Assembly: GCA_963762545.1 (NCBI GenBank)
Contig: CAVXLC010000002.1
Coordinates: 682,001-746,000, forward strand
Source: JABFSM01 sp963762545
GTDB lineage: Bacteria > Gemmatimonadota > Gemmatimonadetes > Gemmatimonadales > GWC2-71-9
DNA: 64,000 bases
Direction of reading: 5' to 3'
The notes under the pieces were generated by a model. The model did no database searches and had not been told where the DNA came from. It worked only from the letters and a program-made list of their open reading frames with translations. The translations under genes were made by a program, and so were the position numbers. Within the stretch, counting starts at the first letter, position 1. The number at the start of each line of letters is the position of its first letter. This document shows positions 18,305-28,429 of this stretch, piece after piece.

Positions 18305-19359
18305 GAGATCACTCCGCCGCCCAGGACCTGGCCCCGGGCGCTGTAGAGGACTCCCGACTGGCCGGGCGTCACCGCCCGCATCGGGGTATCGCTGATCAGA
18401 ACCAGCGTATCGGCGCCCAGCTCGGTGACCGTGGCGGGAACCGACGGGGCGCGGTAGCGGATCTGGATTTCGCAGCGGCTTCCGACCGCGAGCGGGGCCG
18501 CCAGCCAGTTGAGCTCCTCGAGCCGGACCCGGCGGCTGCCCAGCTCATCGGCCTCGCCGACCACGACCGCACGGTCCTCCGGCCGAATGGCCAGGACGTA
18601 GAGCGGCAGGGCTCGGCCGCCGGGCAGGCCCTTCCGCTGGCCCACCGTGTAGCGGGCAAACCCGGTGTGCTGCCCCAGGACTTCCCCGGCACTGGTGACG
18701 AACGGGCCGGGGCTGAGCGCCGGCGCATCGGCGGGGAGACGCTGTTCCAGCACGGCGGCGTAGTCGTCGTCGGGCACGAAGCAGATTTCGACCGACTCCG
18801 GCTTGTCGGCGGTGGTGAGCCTGAGCGAGCGGGCCAGGGCGCGGGTGTCGCCCTTGGTCAGCGCTCCGACCGGAGTGAGCATGCGGCCCACGACGGCCCG
18901 GTCGATGCCCCACAGGAAATAGCTCTGGTCCTTGGCGCGGTCGAGCCCGCGGAAAAGCCCGCCGTCCCGCGCGACCGCATAGTGGCCGGTGGCGATGAAG
19001 TCGCAGCCCAGCGAATCGGCGTGGGCCAGGAGATCGCGGAACTTGGTGAAGGAATTGCAGCGGACGCAGGGAATCGGGGTCCGCCCGCGGCTGTACTCCT
19101 CCACGAAGTTGTCGATGACGTGGCGGGAGAACCGGTCTTCCAGATTCAGCACGAAGTGGGGTATACCCAGCGCCGCGGCCACGTCCCGGGCGTCGTTGAT
19201 GGAGTCGAGCGAGCAGCAGGGCCGATCGGGCACGCTGTCGCCGTAGCAGAAGAGCTTCATCGTGGCGCCCACGACGTCGTACCCCTGCTGGACCAGGCGC
19301 GCGGCGGCGACGGAGCTGTCCACGCCGCCGGACATGGCGACGAGCACGCGTGGAGTCAT
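18301..19359 (-). CDS. mnmA: tRNA-specific 2-thiouridylase MnmA
   Basis: Thiolates U34 of tRNA-Glu, -Gln and -Lys. 352 residues with the PP-loop SGGVDSS (residues 10-16), catalytic Cys in PCVRCNSFTKF and in VEICFVPDDDY, and the nucleotide/tRNA-binding FIATGHYA. It starts six bases after the cysteine desulfurase stop, giving a logical sulfur-donor/sulfur-acceptor pair, and its TGA overlaps the ATG of the S9 peptidase. Confidence 0.95.
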   Translation of the reverse strand: MTPRVLVAMSGGVDSSVAAARLVQQGYDVVGATMKLFCYGDSVPDRPCCSLDSINDARDVAAALGIPHFVLNLEDRFSRHVIDNFVEEYSRGRTPIPCVRCNSFTKFRDLLAHADSLGCDFIATGHYAVARDGGLFRGLDRAKDQSYFLWGIDRAVVGRMLTPVGALTKGDTRALARSLRLTTADKPESVEICFVPDDDYAAVLEQRLPADAPALSPGPFVTSAGEVLGQHTGFARYTVGQRKGLPGGRALPLYVLAIRPEDRAVVVGEADELGSRRVRLEELNWLAAPLAVGSRCEIQIRYRAPSVPATVTELGADTLVLISDTPMRAVTPGQSGVLYSARGQVLGGGVIS

Positions 19360-19365
19360 GGGTCC

Positions 19366-20544
19366 CTACGCACGGCCCAGCACCACCGACAGCTCCCGAA
19401 CCTTGGTCACCACCGCCGGGAACACCTCCACGACGCGATCGATGTCGGCCGGCGTGGACTCATGGCCCAGGCTCATCCGGATCGAGCCCAGCGCGAGCGC
19501 GCGCGGAACGCCCATCGCGGTGAGCACATGGGACGGGTCCATCGCCCCGGTGGAGCAGGCGGAGCCGCCCGAGGCCGCCACACCGGCCAGGTCGAGATGC
19601 ATCAGCAGCGCCTCGCTGTCGGTTCCCGGGATGCCCAGGTTCAGGATGTGAGGGGCTCTTGGCGCGGCCTCGCCGTGGACCACGAGGCCGGGCACCGCCT
19701 GACGGAGGCTCGCGCAGAGCCGGTCGCGCAGGGCGCCGAGGCGCTCCGCGAGGGCGGCCTGATCCGCGGCGGCCAGCGTCGCGGCGCGGCCCAGCGCCAC
19801 GGCCCCCGCGACATTCTCGGTGCCGGGCCGGAGGCCGAACTGCTGTCCGCCGCCATGGATGATGGCATCGACCGCCTTGCGGTCCCGCACGATCAGGGCG
19901 CCGATCCCCTTGGGGGCGCCGATCTTGTGGCCGGAGATGGTAAGGAGGGTGCAGGAGAGGTTCTTCATGGTGACCGGGACCTTGCCGAACGCCTGCACCG
20001 CATCGGTGTGGAGCAGGACGCCGGCCCGGCTACAGCGCTCCGCGATGTCGGCGATGGGCTGACACACGCCGGTTTCGTTGTTCACCCACATCACCGATAC
20101 CACCGCGGGCCGGCGGGCGAGGGCGGCGTCGAGCGCCTCGAGGTCGAGCCGGCCGTCGGGCAGCACCGGCAGGATGATCTCCTCGCCACCCTCATGATGC
20201 ACCTGGTGGGCCGCCGCGAGCACCGCCTTGTGCTCCGCCGCCGACACCGCCACCAGCATCGCGCCGCCGTGGTGCCGGGCCGCGGAGGCGGCTCCGATGA
20301 CCGCCAGGTTGTCTGCCTCGGTGCCGCCCGAGGTAAAGACCACCTGGGCCGGCTCGGCCCCGAGGGCGGCGGCCACCTCGCGGCGGGCCTGCTCCAACCC
20401 GGCCCGGGCGGCCCGGCCAAAACGGTGGGAGCTCGACGGATTGCCGAAGCTGGCGCTCCCGAGGAACGGCAGCATGGCTTCCAGGACCTCGGGGCGCACC
20501 GGGGAGGTGGCGGCGTGGTCAAGGTAGACGGGGTCGCGGGGCAT
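19366..20544 (-). CDS. Cysteine desulfurase (NifS/IscS-like)
   Basis: PLP enzyme releasing sulfur from cysteine as a persulfide. 392 residues with VYLDHAATSPVRPEVLEAM at the N-terminus, the PLP lysine in SGHKIGAPKG (about residue 205) and the active-site cysteine in GGSACSTGAM (about residue 329). First gene of desulfurase-mnmA-S9 peptidase; it probably supplies sulfur to MnmA. The -10-like TAAATT at 20551-20556 ends six bases before ATG. Confidence 0.93.
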   Translation of the reverse strand: MPRDPVYLDHAATSPVRPEVLEAMLPFLGSASFGNPSSSHRFGRAARAGLEQARREVAAALGAEPAQVVFTSGGTEADNLAVIGAASAARHHGGAMLVAVSAAEHKAVLAAAHQVHHEGGEEIILPVLPDGRLDLEALDAALARRPAVVSVMWVNNETGVCQPIADIAERCSRAGVLLHTDAVQAFGKVPVTMKNLSCTLLTISGHKIGAPKGIGALIVRDRKAVDAIIHGGGQQFGLRPGTENVAGAVALGRAATLAAADQAALAERLGALRDRLCASLRQAVPGLVVHGEAAPRAPHILNLGIPGTDSEALLMHLDLAGVAASGGSACSTGAMDPSHVLTAMGVPRALALGSIRMSLGHESTPADIDRVVEVFPAVVTKVRELSVVLGRA

Positions 20545-20550
20545 GGGGGG

Positions 20551-20583
20551 AATTTAGCTCCGAGCCGCTGATCCCTCTACTTT
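20551..20583. promoter_or_regulatory. Divergent promoter region, desulfurase / bshB1
   Basis: The 45-base gap holds two -10-like boxes: TAAATT on the minus strand (20551-20556) and TACTTT on the plus strand (20578-20583), each exactly six bases from its ATG. No convincing -35 boxes are seen, so this rests on spacing and on the same arrangement at other genes here. Confidence 0.4.
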
Positions 20584-20589
20584 TGGGGC

Positions 20590-21306
20590 ATGTCCATTGA
20601 CCTGCTTGCCATCGCGGCCCACCGGGACGACGTGGAGCTCACCTGCGCCGGTACCCTGCTCAAGGCGCTCGATCAGGGTCACCGCACCGGGATCCTGGAC
20701 CTCACCGCCGGCGAGACCGGCACGCGCGGGAGTGCCGCGCTCCGGGCCCAGGAGGCCGAGGCGGCCGCCAGGATCCTGGGCGTCTCGGAGCGGCGCAATG
20801 CCGGCCTTCCCGATGCCCACCTCGAGAACAACGAGCAGACCCGCCGCGTGGTGGTGGAGGCGATCCGGCACTTCGCGCCCCGCATCGTGATCCTTCCGTT
20901 TCCGGTGGGCCGCCACCCCGACCACCGGATCGCGTCGGAGCTGGGCCGGGACGCCTGTTTCCTGGCCGGGCTCGCGAAATACGACGCCGACGGCGCGCCC
21001 CACCGGCCCCACAAGGTGCTCTACGCGCTCTCCTACCGCGAGGATCCTCTCAAGCCGACGTTCGTGGTGGACATCAGTGCGCAGTTCGAGCGCAAGATGG
21101 CCGCGATTCGCTGCTACGCGAGCCAATTCGACGCCGCGATCAGCGCCGGGGAGATCTTCCCCACCGGGCAGGACCTGTACAGCAGGGTGGAGCATCAGAA
21201 TGGGCACTACGGTTCGCTCATCCGGACCCGGTACGGCGAGCCGTTCTATACCCACGAGACGGTCGAGGTGGAGGACGTCGTGACCCTCCAGGTACAGAGC
21301 ATGTAG
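20590..21306 (+). CDS. bshB1: Bacillithiol biosynthesis deacetylase BshB1
   Basis: Zinc-dependent N-acetyl-alpha-D-glucosaminyl L-malate deacetylase of the PIG-L/LmbE family, second step of bacillithiol synthesis. 238 residues; motif AHRDDVE (residues 11-17) corresponds to AHPDD(A/V)E with Pro replaced by Arg, followed by GETGTRGS and the metal-binding GRHPDHR. The close match over the C-terminal half (CYASQF, GSLIRTRYGEPF) supports BshB1 rather than mycothiol enzymes. Divergent from the cysteine desulfurase, convergent with the permease ending at 21326. Confidence 0.9.
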   Translation: MSIDLLAIAAHRDDVELTCAGTLLKALDQGHRTGILDLTAGETGTRGSAALRAQEAEAAARILGVSERRNAGLPDAHLENNEQTRRVVVEAIRHFAPRIVILPFPVGRHPDHRIASELGRDACFLAGLAKYDADGAPHRPHKVLYALSYREDPLKPTFVVDISAQFERKMAAIRCYASQFDAAISAGEIFPTGQDLYSRVEHQNGHYGSLIRTRYGEPFYTHETVEVEDVVTLQVQSM

Positions 21307-21325
21307 CAGGCGGGCCGCTCAGTCG

Positions 21326-22564
21326 CTATTCGTGCCGCAGCGCCTCCACCGGGTCCATCCGCGCGGCGCGGTTGGCCGGCAGCAATCCGAAGATCAGCCC
21401 GATTCCGATCGAGACCATCGTCGCCACCACCGCGCTCCAGAGCGGCACGCCGGCCTGGAGCCCCAGCACCTGCTTCAGGATCTCGCCCAGGGTGAGGCCG
21501 AACAGGATGCCGACCAGTCCGCCGATCAGGGTGAGGGTGGCGGCCTCGACCAGGAACTGCCAGAGGATTTCCCGGCGGGTGGCGCCGCAGGCCATCCGGA
21601 GCCCGATCTCGCGGGTGCGATCGGTGACCGAGACCATCATGATGGCCATGACGCCGATGCCGCCCACCAGCAGCGCCACGCTCGAGATCGCGGTCATCAC
21701 CAGGAAGAACATCGAGGTGAGCGAGTTCATCGTGTCCAGAATCTGATCCTGGGTGATGAAGTCGAAGGTGTTGGGCATGCCGGGCCGGAGCCCGCGCTTC
21801 CGCCGCAGCGCCACGGTCGCCTGATCCTTGGCCCGATCGACCGAGATGCCGCTCCGGCCCAGCACCACGACGAACAAATCGTTGGTGTCGCTGTAGTGAA
21901 AGGCGTGCTTGGCGACCTGGTACGGCACCATGCCGCCGATGCTGAAGCCGGGCGGCTGGAAGGCGTTGTCGGGGGGCTGCCAGATCCCGATGACCCGGAA
22001 GGGCCGGCCGCCGATCTTGACCGTCTGCCCGAGCGGATCGGCCCGGCCGAACAGGCGACGGGCCAGCTCGATCTCCAGGACCGCGACCTCGGCGCCATTC
22101 AGCTCGGCGGGCGTGAAATTCCGGCCGGCGGCCAGGTTGCCCCCGTTGATCTCGAGGAAGCTGTCGTCGGCGCCGTAGATCAGCATGGGCTGGGACGACT
22201 CCCCGTTGTACTCGACCCGGTTGAACGACTGCACCCAGACGCCGGCGTGGCGGATGTCCTCCTCGCGCGCGATGGCCCGGGCGTCCTCCTCGTCCAGCAC
22301 CGGCCGGATCCGCACCTCGTAGGGCAGGTTGTCCGGATTGAGCGGGGTCTGGGAAAAGAACCGCATTACGTAGAACGCGTTGGGCGAGGCGGCGTTGAGC
22401 GCGTTGAAGATCTGGGTCTTGACGCCGTCCACGATGGAGGCCATCAGCATCACGGTGGAGACCCCGATGACCACGCCGAGAATGGTCAGAAACGAGCGCA
22501 GCTTGTTGGCGCGGAGATTGTCCGCGGCCACCAGGATGCCTTCCTCGAGATTCCGGATCGGCAC
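21326..22564 (-). CDS. MacB-type ABC permease (B2, last of four)
   Basis: FtsX/MacB-fold permease, 412 residues: N-terminal membrane helix in a basic context (NLRANKLRSFLTILGVVIGVS), a large periplasmic MacB_PCD domain, then three C-terminal helices (AISSVALLVGGIGVMAIMMVSV, LTLIGGLVGILFGLTLG, VVATMVSIGIGLIFGLLPA). Coupling-helix sequence TREIGLRMACGATRREI; ends LDPVEAL-type MDPVEALRHE. Most like the B1 permease at 23918-25177. GTG start is three bases after the A2 stop. No ATPase of its own; presumably shares the one at 26417-27121. Confidence 0.9.
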   Translation of the reverse strand: MPIRNLEEGILVAADNLRANKLRSFLTILGVVIGVSTVMLMASIVDGVKTQIFNALNAASPNAFYVMRFFSQTPLNPDNLPYEVRIRPVLDEEDARAIAREEDIRHAGVWVQSFNRVEYNGESSQPMLIYGADDSFLEINGGNLAAGRNFTPAELNGAEVAVLEIELARRLFGRADPLGQTVKIGGRPFRVIGIWQPPDNAFQPPGFSIGGMVPYQVAKHAFHYSDTNDLFVVVLGRSGISVDRAKDQATVALRRKRGLRPGMPNTFDFITQDQILDTMNSLTSMFFLVMTAISSVALLVGGIGVMAIMMVSVTDRTREIGLRMACGATRREILWQFLVEAATLTLIGGLVGILFGLTLGEILKQVLGLQAGVPLWSAVVATMVSIGIGLIFGLLPANRAARMDPVEALRHE

Positions 22565-22567
22565 CGC

Positions 22568-23812
22568 CTACTCCTGCCGGAGCGCGGTGATCGGGTCGAG
22601 CCGCGCGGCGCGGCTCGCGGGGTAGACCCCGAAGACGATGCCCGAGCCGGCGCCCAGTCCCAGCGCCACCGCCACCGACCAGGCGGTGACCCGCGCCGGG
22701 AGCGGGCTGATGGCGGAGATGAGCCGGGCCAGCAGGGCCCCGCCGATGATCCCCATCATGCCGCCGAGCATGGAGAGGAGCACCGCCTCGACCAGGAACT
22801 GCCGCCGGATGTCGCGTTGCCGGGCGCCGAGCGATTTCCGGATGCCGATCTCGTGGGTCCGCTCGTTGACCGACATCAGCATGATGTTCATGATCACGAT
22901 GCCGCCCACCACGATGCCGATCCCCACCACGGCCGGGATGATGGTGAACAGCACCCCGGTGAGCCGGGTCCAGAAGGCCACCAGGGCGTCGGCCTTGTCG
23001 ACGGTAAAATCGTTGCCTTCGCCGGGCCGGAGCCGGTGGGCCAGCCGCATCGCCTCCTCGGCGCGGTTCATCGCGTCGGGAAGGTCCTCCGGCTGGTGCA
23101 TCTTGACGGAGATGGTCGTGGTGAGGCGGCGGCCGTGGATCGACTCGAAGGTGCTGATCGGCAACAGGGCGAAGCCGTCGAACGACTGGCCCAGTATCCG
23201 CCCCTTCTTGGCGATCACGCCCTTGACGGTGAACTCGGTAGCCCCGATCCGGACCTTCTTGCCTACGCCGAGTGCCGGATCATCGAACAGCTTCTCGGCG
23301 ACTTCGTTGCCGATGACCGCCACCAGCCGCCGATCGTCGACGTCGGGCTGGGTGATGGGCTCGCCGTCGGTGAACTTGTAGTCCTGCACCAGCTGGTAGT
23401 CCGGGGTCACGCCGAAGATCGTGACGCTGCCGATGGTCCGGTTGCGGTAGGTGACGTCGCGGGTCGGTGTGGGCCAGCCGGACTGGAGCGAGACCGCTTC
23501 CGCATCGGGGAGGGCCTGGCGCACCACCGCCGCGTCGGTCTTCGAGATGATGGGACGCTTGTTGAGCTCCCGAACCGTCGAATCGTCGATGATCCCCATC
23601 GCGATGGGCCAGCGGCGCACCTGGAACGAGTTGGTGCCGATCATGGCGCCGCGCAGATTGTCGCGGACGTAGGAATTCATGCCCTGGATGATGGCCACCA
23701 CGGCCACCAGGAACCCCACGGAGACGATGATGCCAAGGAGGGTGAAGAACGACCGGAGCTTGGCGCTCCGGATTGCCGCGACCGCGAGGAGGAGGGCTTC
23801 GACGAGGGGCAT
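22568..23812 (-). CDS. MacB-type ABC permease (A2, third of four)
   Basis: 414-residue MacB-fold permease: first helix KLRSFFTLLGIIVSVGFLVAVVAIIQGMN, periplasmic domain, C-terminal helices with ERTHEIGIRKSLGARQRDI and end ASRAARLDPITALRQE. These features match the A1 permease at 25174-26415 (EIGIRKALGAKRRDI, LDPITALRAE) better than either B protein, so A2-B2 looks like a duplicated copy of the A1-B1 pair. Preceded by a repeat element rather than directly by B1. Confidence 0.9.
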   Translation of the reverse strand: MPLVEALLLAVAAIRSAKLRSFFTLLGIIVSVGFLVAVVAIIQGMNSYVRDNLRGAMIGTNSFQVRRWPIAMGIIDDSTVRELNKRPIISKTDAAVVRQALPDAEAVSLQSGWPTPTRDVTYRNRTIGSVTIFGVTPDYQLVQDYKFTDGEPITQPDVDDRRLVAVIGNEVAEKLFDDPALGVGKKVRIGATEFTVKGVIAKKGRILGQSFDGFALLPISTFESIHGRRLTTTISVKMHQPEDLPDAMNRAEEAMRLAHRLRPGEGNDFTVDKADALVAFWTRLTGVLFTIIPAVVGIGIVVGGIVIMNIMLMSVNERTHEIGIRKSLGARQRDIRRQFLVEAVLLSMLGGMMGIIGGALLARLISAISPLPARVTAWSVAVALGLGAGSGIVFGVYPASRAARLDPITALRQE

Positions 23813-23821
23813 GCGGAAAGC

Positions 23822-23917
23822 TAGACGGGAGGGCGGGAAGGCGGGTAGCCGGAAAGGCCGTCGGTCTGGGTCCCGTCCTCCCGTCCTCCCGTCCTCCCGA
23901 CGTACCGACCTACCGGC
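23822..23917. repeat. G-rich/C-rich low-complexity inverted element between permease pairs
   Basis: On the plus strand a G-rich arm (23823-23850) is followed by a 20-base spacer and a C-rich arm (23871-23917) built from CCCGTCCT units, ending in the 18-mer CCGACGTACCGACCTACC (23897-23914), the exact inverse of 1119-1136. It fills nearly the whole gap between the A1-B1 and A2-B2 permease pairs, while all other gaps in this operon are 13 bases or less. Confidence 0.75.
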
Positions 23918-25173
23918 CTACTCGTACCGGAGCGCCTCCACCGGATCGAGCCGGCTCGCCTTGGTGGCGGGATACATGCCGAAGAACACCCCCGTGACGG
24001 CGGACATGACCAGTGCCGCGACCACCGACCAGAGGGGGACCGCCGCGGGAATCGGAGTGAACTTGGCGATGGCCCAGGCCAGCATCGCGCCGACAATGAG
24101 GCCGATCGTTCCGCCCAGCAGCGTGAGCGAGGAGGCCTCGACCAGGAACTGGAACAGGATTTCGCGCCGGGTGGCCCCCAGGGCCTTCCGCACGCCGATC
24201 TCCCGGGTGCGCTCGGTCACCGAGATCATCATGATGGCCACCACTCCGACGCCGCCCACCAGGAGCCCGACGCTGGACAACGCCAGCATCACCAGGAAGA
24301 ATCCGCTGGTGACGCTGTTGAAGGTGTCCATCAGCTTGTCCTGCGTGACGACGGAGAAGTTGTTCTCCTGGGACGGCTTCAGGCCTCGCCGGACCCGGAG
24401 TGCCGCGATGACCTCGTCCTGGGCCTGGGCCACCGTGGCGGAGTCCATCGGCAACACCACGAAGTCCATCCACCCCTTGAACCAGTCCGCCACCTTGGTG
24501 AAGGTGGTATGGGGGATGTTCACGATGGGGGAGGAGGATCCCCCGAACAGGCTGGCCGCTTCGGCATACACCCCGACCACCGTGAACGGCTCGCCGTAGA
24601 TCTTGAACCGTTTGCCGATCGGGTCGAGGCCGGGAAAGAAGGTCTCGGCCATCTTGTCGTTGATCACCGCCACGTTGCTGCCCGCCGCGAACTCCACGTC
24701 GGTCCAGTTCCGCCCCTGGGTAATGGTCCCCCCCGACACCAGGGGCCAGTTGGTGGTGAATCCGGTGATGCTGACGCTGGAGAGCTTCTGGTCGCCGTAG
24801 CTCACCGGTCCATTGGCGCCCTCGCGGTACCCCACGTCCTTGATGGAAGGCTGTTGCCGCAGCAGCTCGGCCTCCTCGGGGGTGAGCCAGGGATTGCGCC
24901 GCCACGGCGACATCTCGTCCGAACCGTCGGAGATGTTGAGCCCGCCCTGGAAGAACCGGAACACGAAGAACGTCTTGGGGCCCAGCGTCTCCAGCTGCTT
25001 GGCCACCGCGCGGTTCACGCCGGTGATGGCCGAGGCCATGGTGATCACCACCATGACGCCGATGGCGACGCCCAGGATGGTGAGCGAGGCCCGCACCTTG
25101 TTGGCGCGGACCGAGTCCAGGGCCATGCCCATGCCTTCGAAGATCCGGGCGATCGAGCCGCCGCGCGCGTGTT

Positions 25174-25177
<4 letters not shown>
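23918..25177 (-). CDS. MacB-type ABC permease (B1, second of four)
   Basis: 419-residue MacB-fold permease. N-terminal helix VRASLTILGVAIGVMVVITMASAI, MacB_PCD periplasmic domain, three C-terminal helices with SVTERTREIGVRKALGATRREILFQF and terminal LDPVEALRYE. ATG 25177 is chosen from the MKHARGGSIARIFEG start that overlaps the A1 stop (ATGA); longer open frame upstream is a shadow of A1. The closest relative in the window is B2 (21326-22564). Confidence 0.9.
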
Positions 25178-26415
<1,238 letters not shown>

Positions 26416-26416
26416 A

Positions 26417-27121
26417 TCAGGCTGCCGCGTTCCGCTGATTGGTGGTGTCGCTGGCGACGTGCCCGTCCCGCAGCACGATGACCCGGGCCGCATGGGCGGC
26501 GATGTCGGGCTCGTGGGTGACCATGATGATGGTCTGCCCCTGGCCATGCAGGCTCTCGAACACCCGCATGATTTCCTCGCTGGTGGTGCTGTCGAGGTTT
26601 CCGGTCGGCTCGTCGGCCAGGAGGATGGCCGGGTCGTTGACCAGCGCTCGGGCGATGGCCACCCGCTGGCGCTGCCCGCCGGAGAGCTCGTTGGGGCGGT
26701 GGCCCATCCGGTCGCCCAGTCCCACGCGGGTCAGCGCGGCGCGGGAGCGCTCCCGCCGCTCGCGGGCCGCGACGCCGGCGTAGACCAGCGGCAGCTCGAC
26801 GTTCTGCAACGCGGAGGCCCGGGGGAGCAGGTTGAAGGTCTGGAACACGAACCCGATCTCCCGGTTCCGCACCCGCGCCAGCGCGTCGTCCGGCATGCGG
26901 GACACTTCCTGTCCGTTGAGCCAGTACTCGCCGGTGCTCGGCGTGTCGAGGCAGCCGACCAGGTTCATCAGGGTCGATTTGCCCGAGCCGGACGGGCCCA
27001 TGATGGCCACGTACTCGTTGCGCCGGATTTCGAGCGACACGCCGCGCAGCGCGTTGACCGTCTCCGCGCCCATCACGTAGCTGCGGGTCAGGTCCCGGAT
27101 CTGGATGACGAGGTCGCTCAT
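26417..27121 (-). CDS. MacB-type ABC transporter ATP-binding protein
   Basis: 234-residue ATPase: Walker A GPSGSGKST (about residues 40-48), Q-loop region GFVFQTFNLLPR, signature LSGGQRQR, Walker B AILLADEPTGNLDS, switch HEPD. The LolD/MacB subfamily drives mechanotransmission by FtsX-fold permeases rather than transport through the membrane. Only ATPase in this operon although four permeases follow. Its ATG overlaps the stop of the adaptor gene (ATGA). Confidence 0.95.
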   Translation of the reverse strand: MSDLVIQIRDLTRSYVMGAETVNALRGVSLEIRRNEYVAIMGPSGSGKSTLMNLVGCLDTPSTGEYWLNGQEVSRMPDDALARVRNREIGFVFQTFNLLPRASALQNVELPLVYAGVAARERRERSRAALTRVGLGDRMGHRPNELSGGQRQRVAIARALVNDPAILLADEPTGNLDSTTSEEIMRVFESLHGQGQTIIMVTHEPDIAAHAARVIVLRDGHVASDTTNQRNAAA

Positions 27122-28416
27122 GGCGTCTTCTTGGCGACGTCGCCGGTCTTGAGATCGCGCTGCGGCTTCACCTTGGTGCTGTCCTTCATGTCCCGCACCG
27201 ACTGGTACGGCCCGGCGACCACGCTGTCACCGGCCTTGAGCCCGTCGATCACCTCGAAGTATTCGTCGCCCGCGATGCCCACCTTGACGGGGCGGAACGA
27301 GGCGACGCCGTTCCGCACGACGAACACGCCTTCCCGCTCCTTCTGCTTCTTGTCGGTACCGGTCGCGCCGACCGCGGTGCCCTTGCCCTCCTTGACCTCG
27401 TTGGGCACGTCCTGGTGCTGCCGCACGGTGAGCGCGATGATGGGAATCGCCAGCGACTGCTTCCGGGTATCGGTCACGATGCGCGCCGTGGACGACAGGT
27501 CGGGCCGGATGCCCGCGGGGGGATGATCGAGGGTGACCTCGACGTCGAAGTCCACGGCCCGGTCGGTCGAGCTGCCGCTGGCCCCGCCGGTCTGGGACAA
27601 CTGGGCGCTGTTGCTGATCTTGGTGACCCGCCCGACGAACGAGGTGTCGGGGAAGGCGTCGATGGTGACGGACACGGAGTCGCCCAGGTGCAGGCGGACC
27701 ACGTCGGTCTCGTCGACCTGCACCTTGGCCAGCACCACGGACAGGTCGGCAATCGTCATGAGGAGGCCGGTCTCGCGGGAGAAGGTCCCCGGCACGGCCA
27801 CTTCGCCCTCCTCGACCGCGAGCCGGACCACCCGGCCCTCGATCGGGGCGGTGAGACGGGTCTTGGCCAGGTTGGAGCGCGCCTCCGCCAGCGCGGCACG
27901 GGCCTGGTCCACCCCGGCCTGCGCCGCGACGAGATTGGCCTCGGCCACGTCGGACGCCTGCACGGCCTGCTCCACCACTTCCCGCGCGATCAGCTCGGCG
28001 TTGGCCTTCTGGATGCTCAGGGAACGGTCCGCCTGGCGCTTGGCCTGGTCGCGATTGGTGCGGGCCTGGGCCAGCGACGCTTCCATCTGGGCCACCTGTC
28101 CCTCGAGCCGGCTCACCACCGAGAGGTACTGAGCCGGGTCGATCTGGAGCAGGAACTGCCCCTTCTTCACCAGATCGCCCTCCTTGACGCCGATCGCGGT
28201 GATGCGGCCGGTGATGTCGGCGCTCACATCGACCTTGGTTTCCGCCTCGATCTTGCCGCTTGCCGTGACGGCCGCGATCAGATCGCGGTTACCAACCGCT
28301 TCGATCCGGACCTCGGTGGCACGACCGCTCTTCTTGGCGGCCGTCAGGGCGAAGAGCCCGCCGCCGACGACGACGACGATTGCGAGCCCCAGCGTCCACT
28401 TCGCACGACGTGACAT
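27118..28416 (-). CDS. MacA/HlyD-type periplasmic adaptor subunit
   Basis: 432-residue membrane-fusion protein. N-terminal anchor (KWTLGLAIVVVVGGGLFALTA), lipoyl/barrel-sandwich halves (VSADITGRITAIGVKEGDLVKKGQFLLQID and LTAPIEGRVVRLAVEEGEV) around an alpha-helical hairpin rich in Ala/Gln/Arg, then beta-barrel and C-terminal domains. Bridges the inner-membrane MacB-type permeases and the TolC protein encoded just upstream. A Lys/Glu-rich loop near residue 350 is unusual but poorly conserved in the family. Confidence 0.92.
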   Translation of the reverse strand: MSRRAKWTLGLAIVVVVGGGLFALTAAKKSGRATEVRIEAVGNRDLIAAVTASGKIEAETKVDVSADITGRITAIGVKEGDLVKKGQFLLQIDPAQYLSVVSRLEGQVAQMEASLAQARTNRDQAKRQADRSLSIQKANAELIAREVVEQAVQASDVAEANLVAAQAGVDQARAALAEARSNLAKTRLTAPIEGRVVRLAVEEGEVAVPGTFSRETGLLMTIADLSVVLAKVQVDETDVVRLHLGDSVSVTIDAFPDTSFVGRVTKISNSAQLSQTGGASGSSTDRAVDFDVEVTLDHPPAGIRPDLSSTARIVTDTRKQSLAIPIIALTVRQHQDVPNEVKEGKGTAVGATGTDKKQKEREGVFVVRNGVASFRPVKVGIAGDEYFEVIDGLKAGDSVVAGPYQSVRDMKDSTKVKPQRDLKTGDVAKKTP

Positions 28417-28429
28417 GATCGATCCTCGG

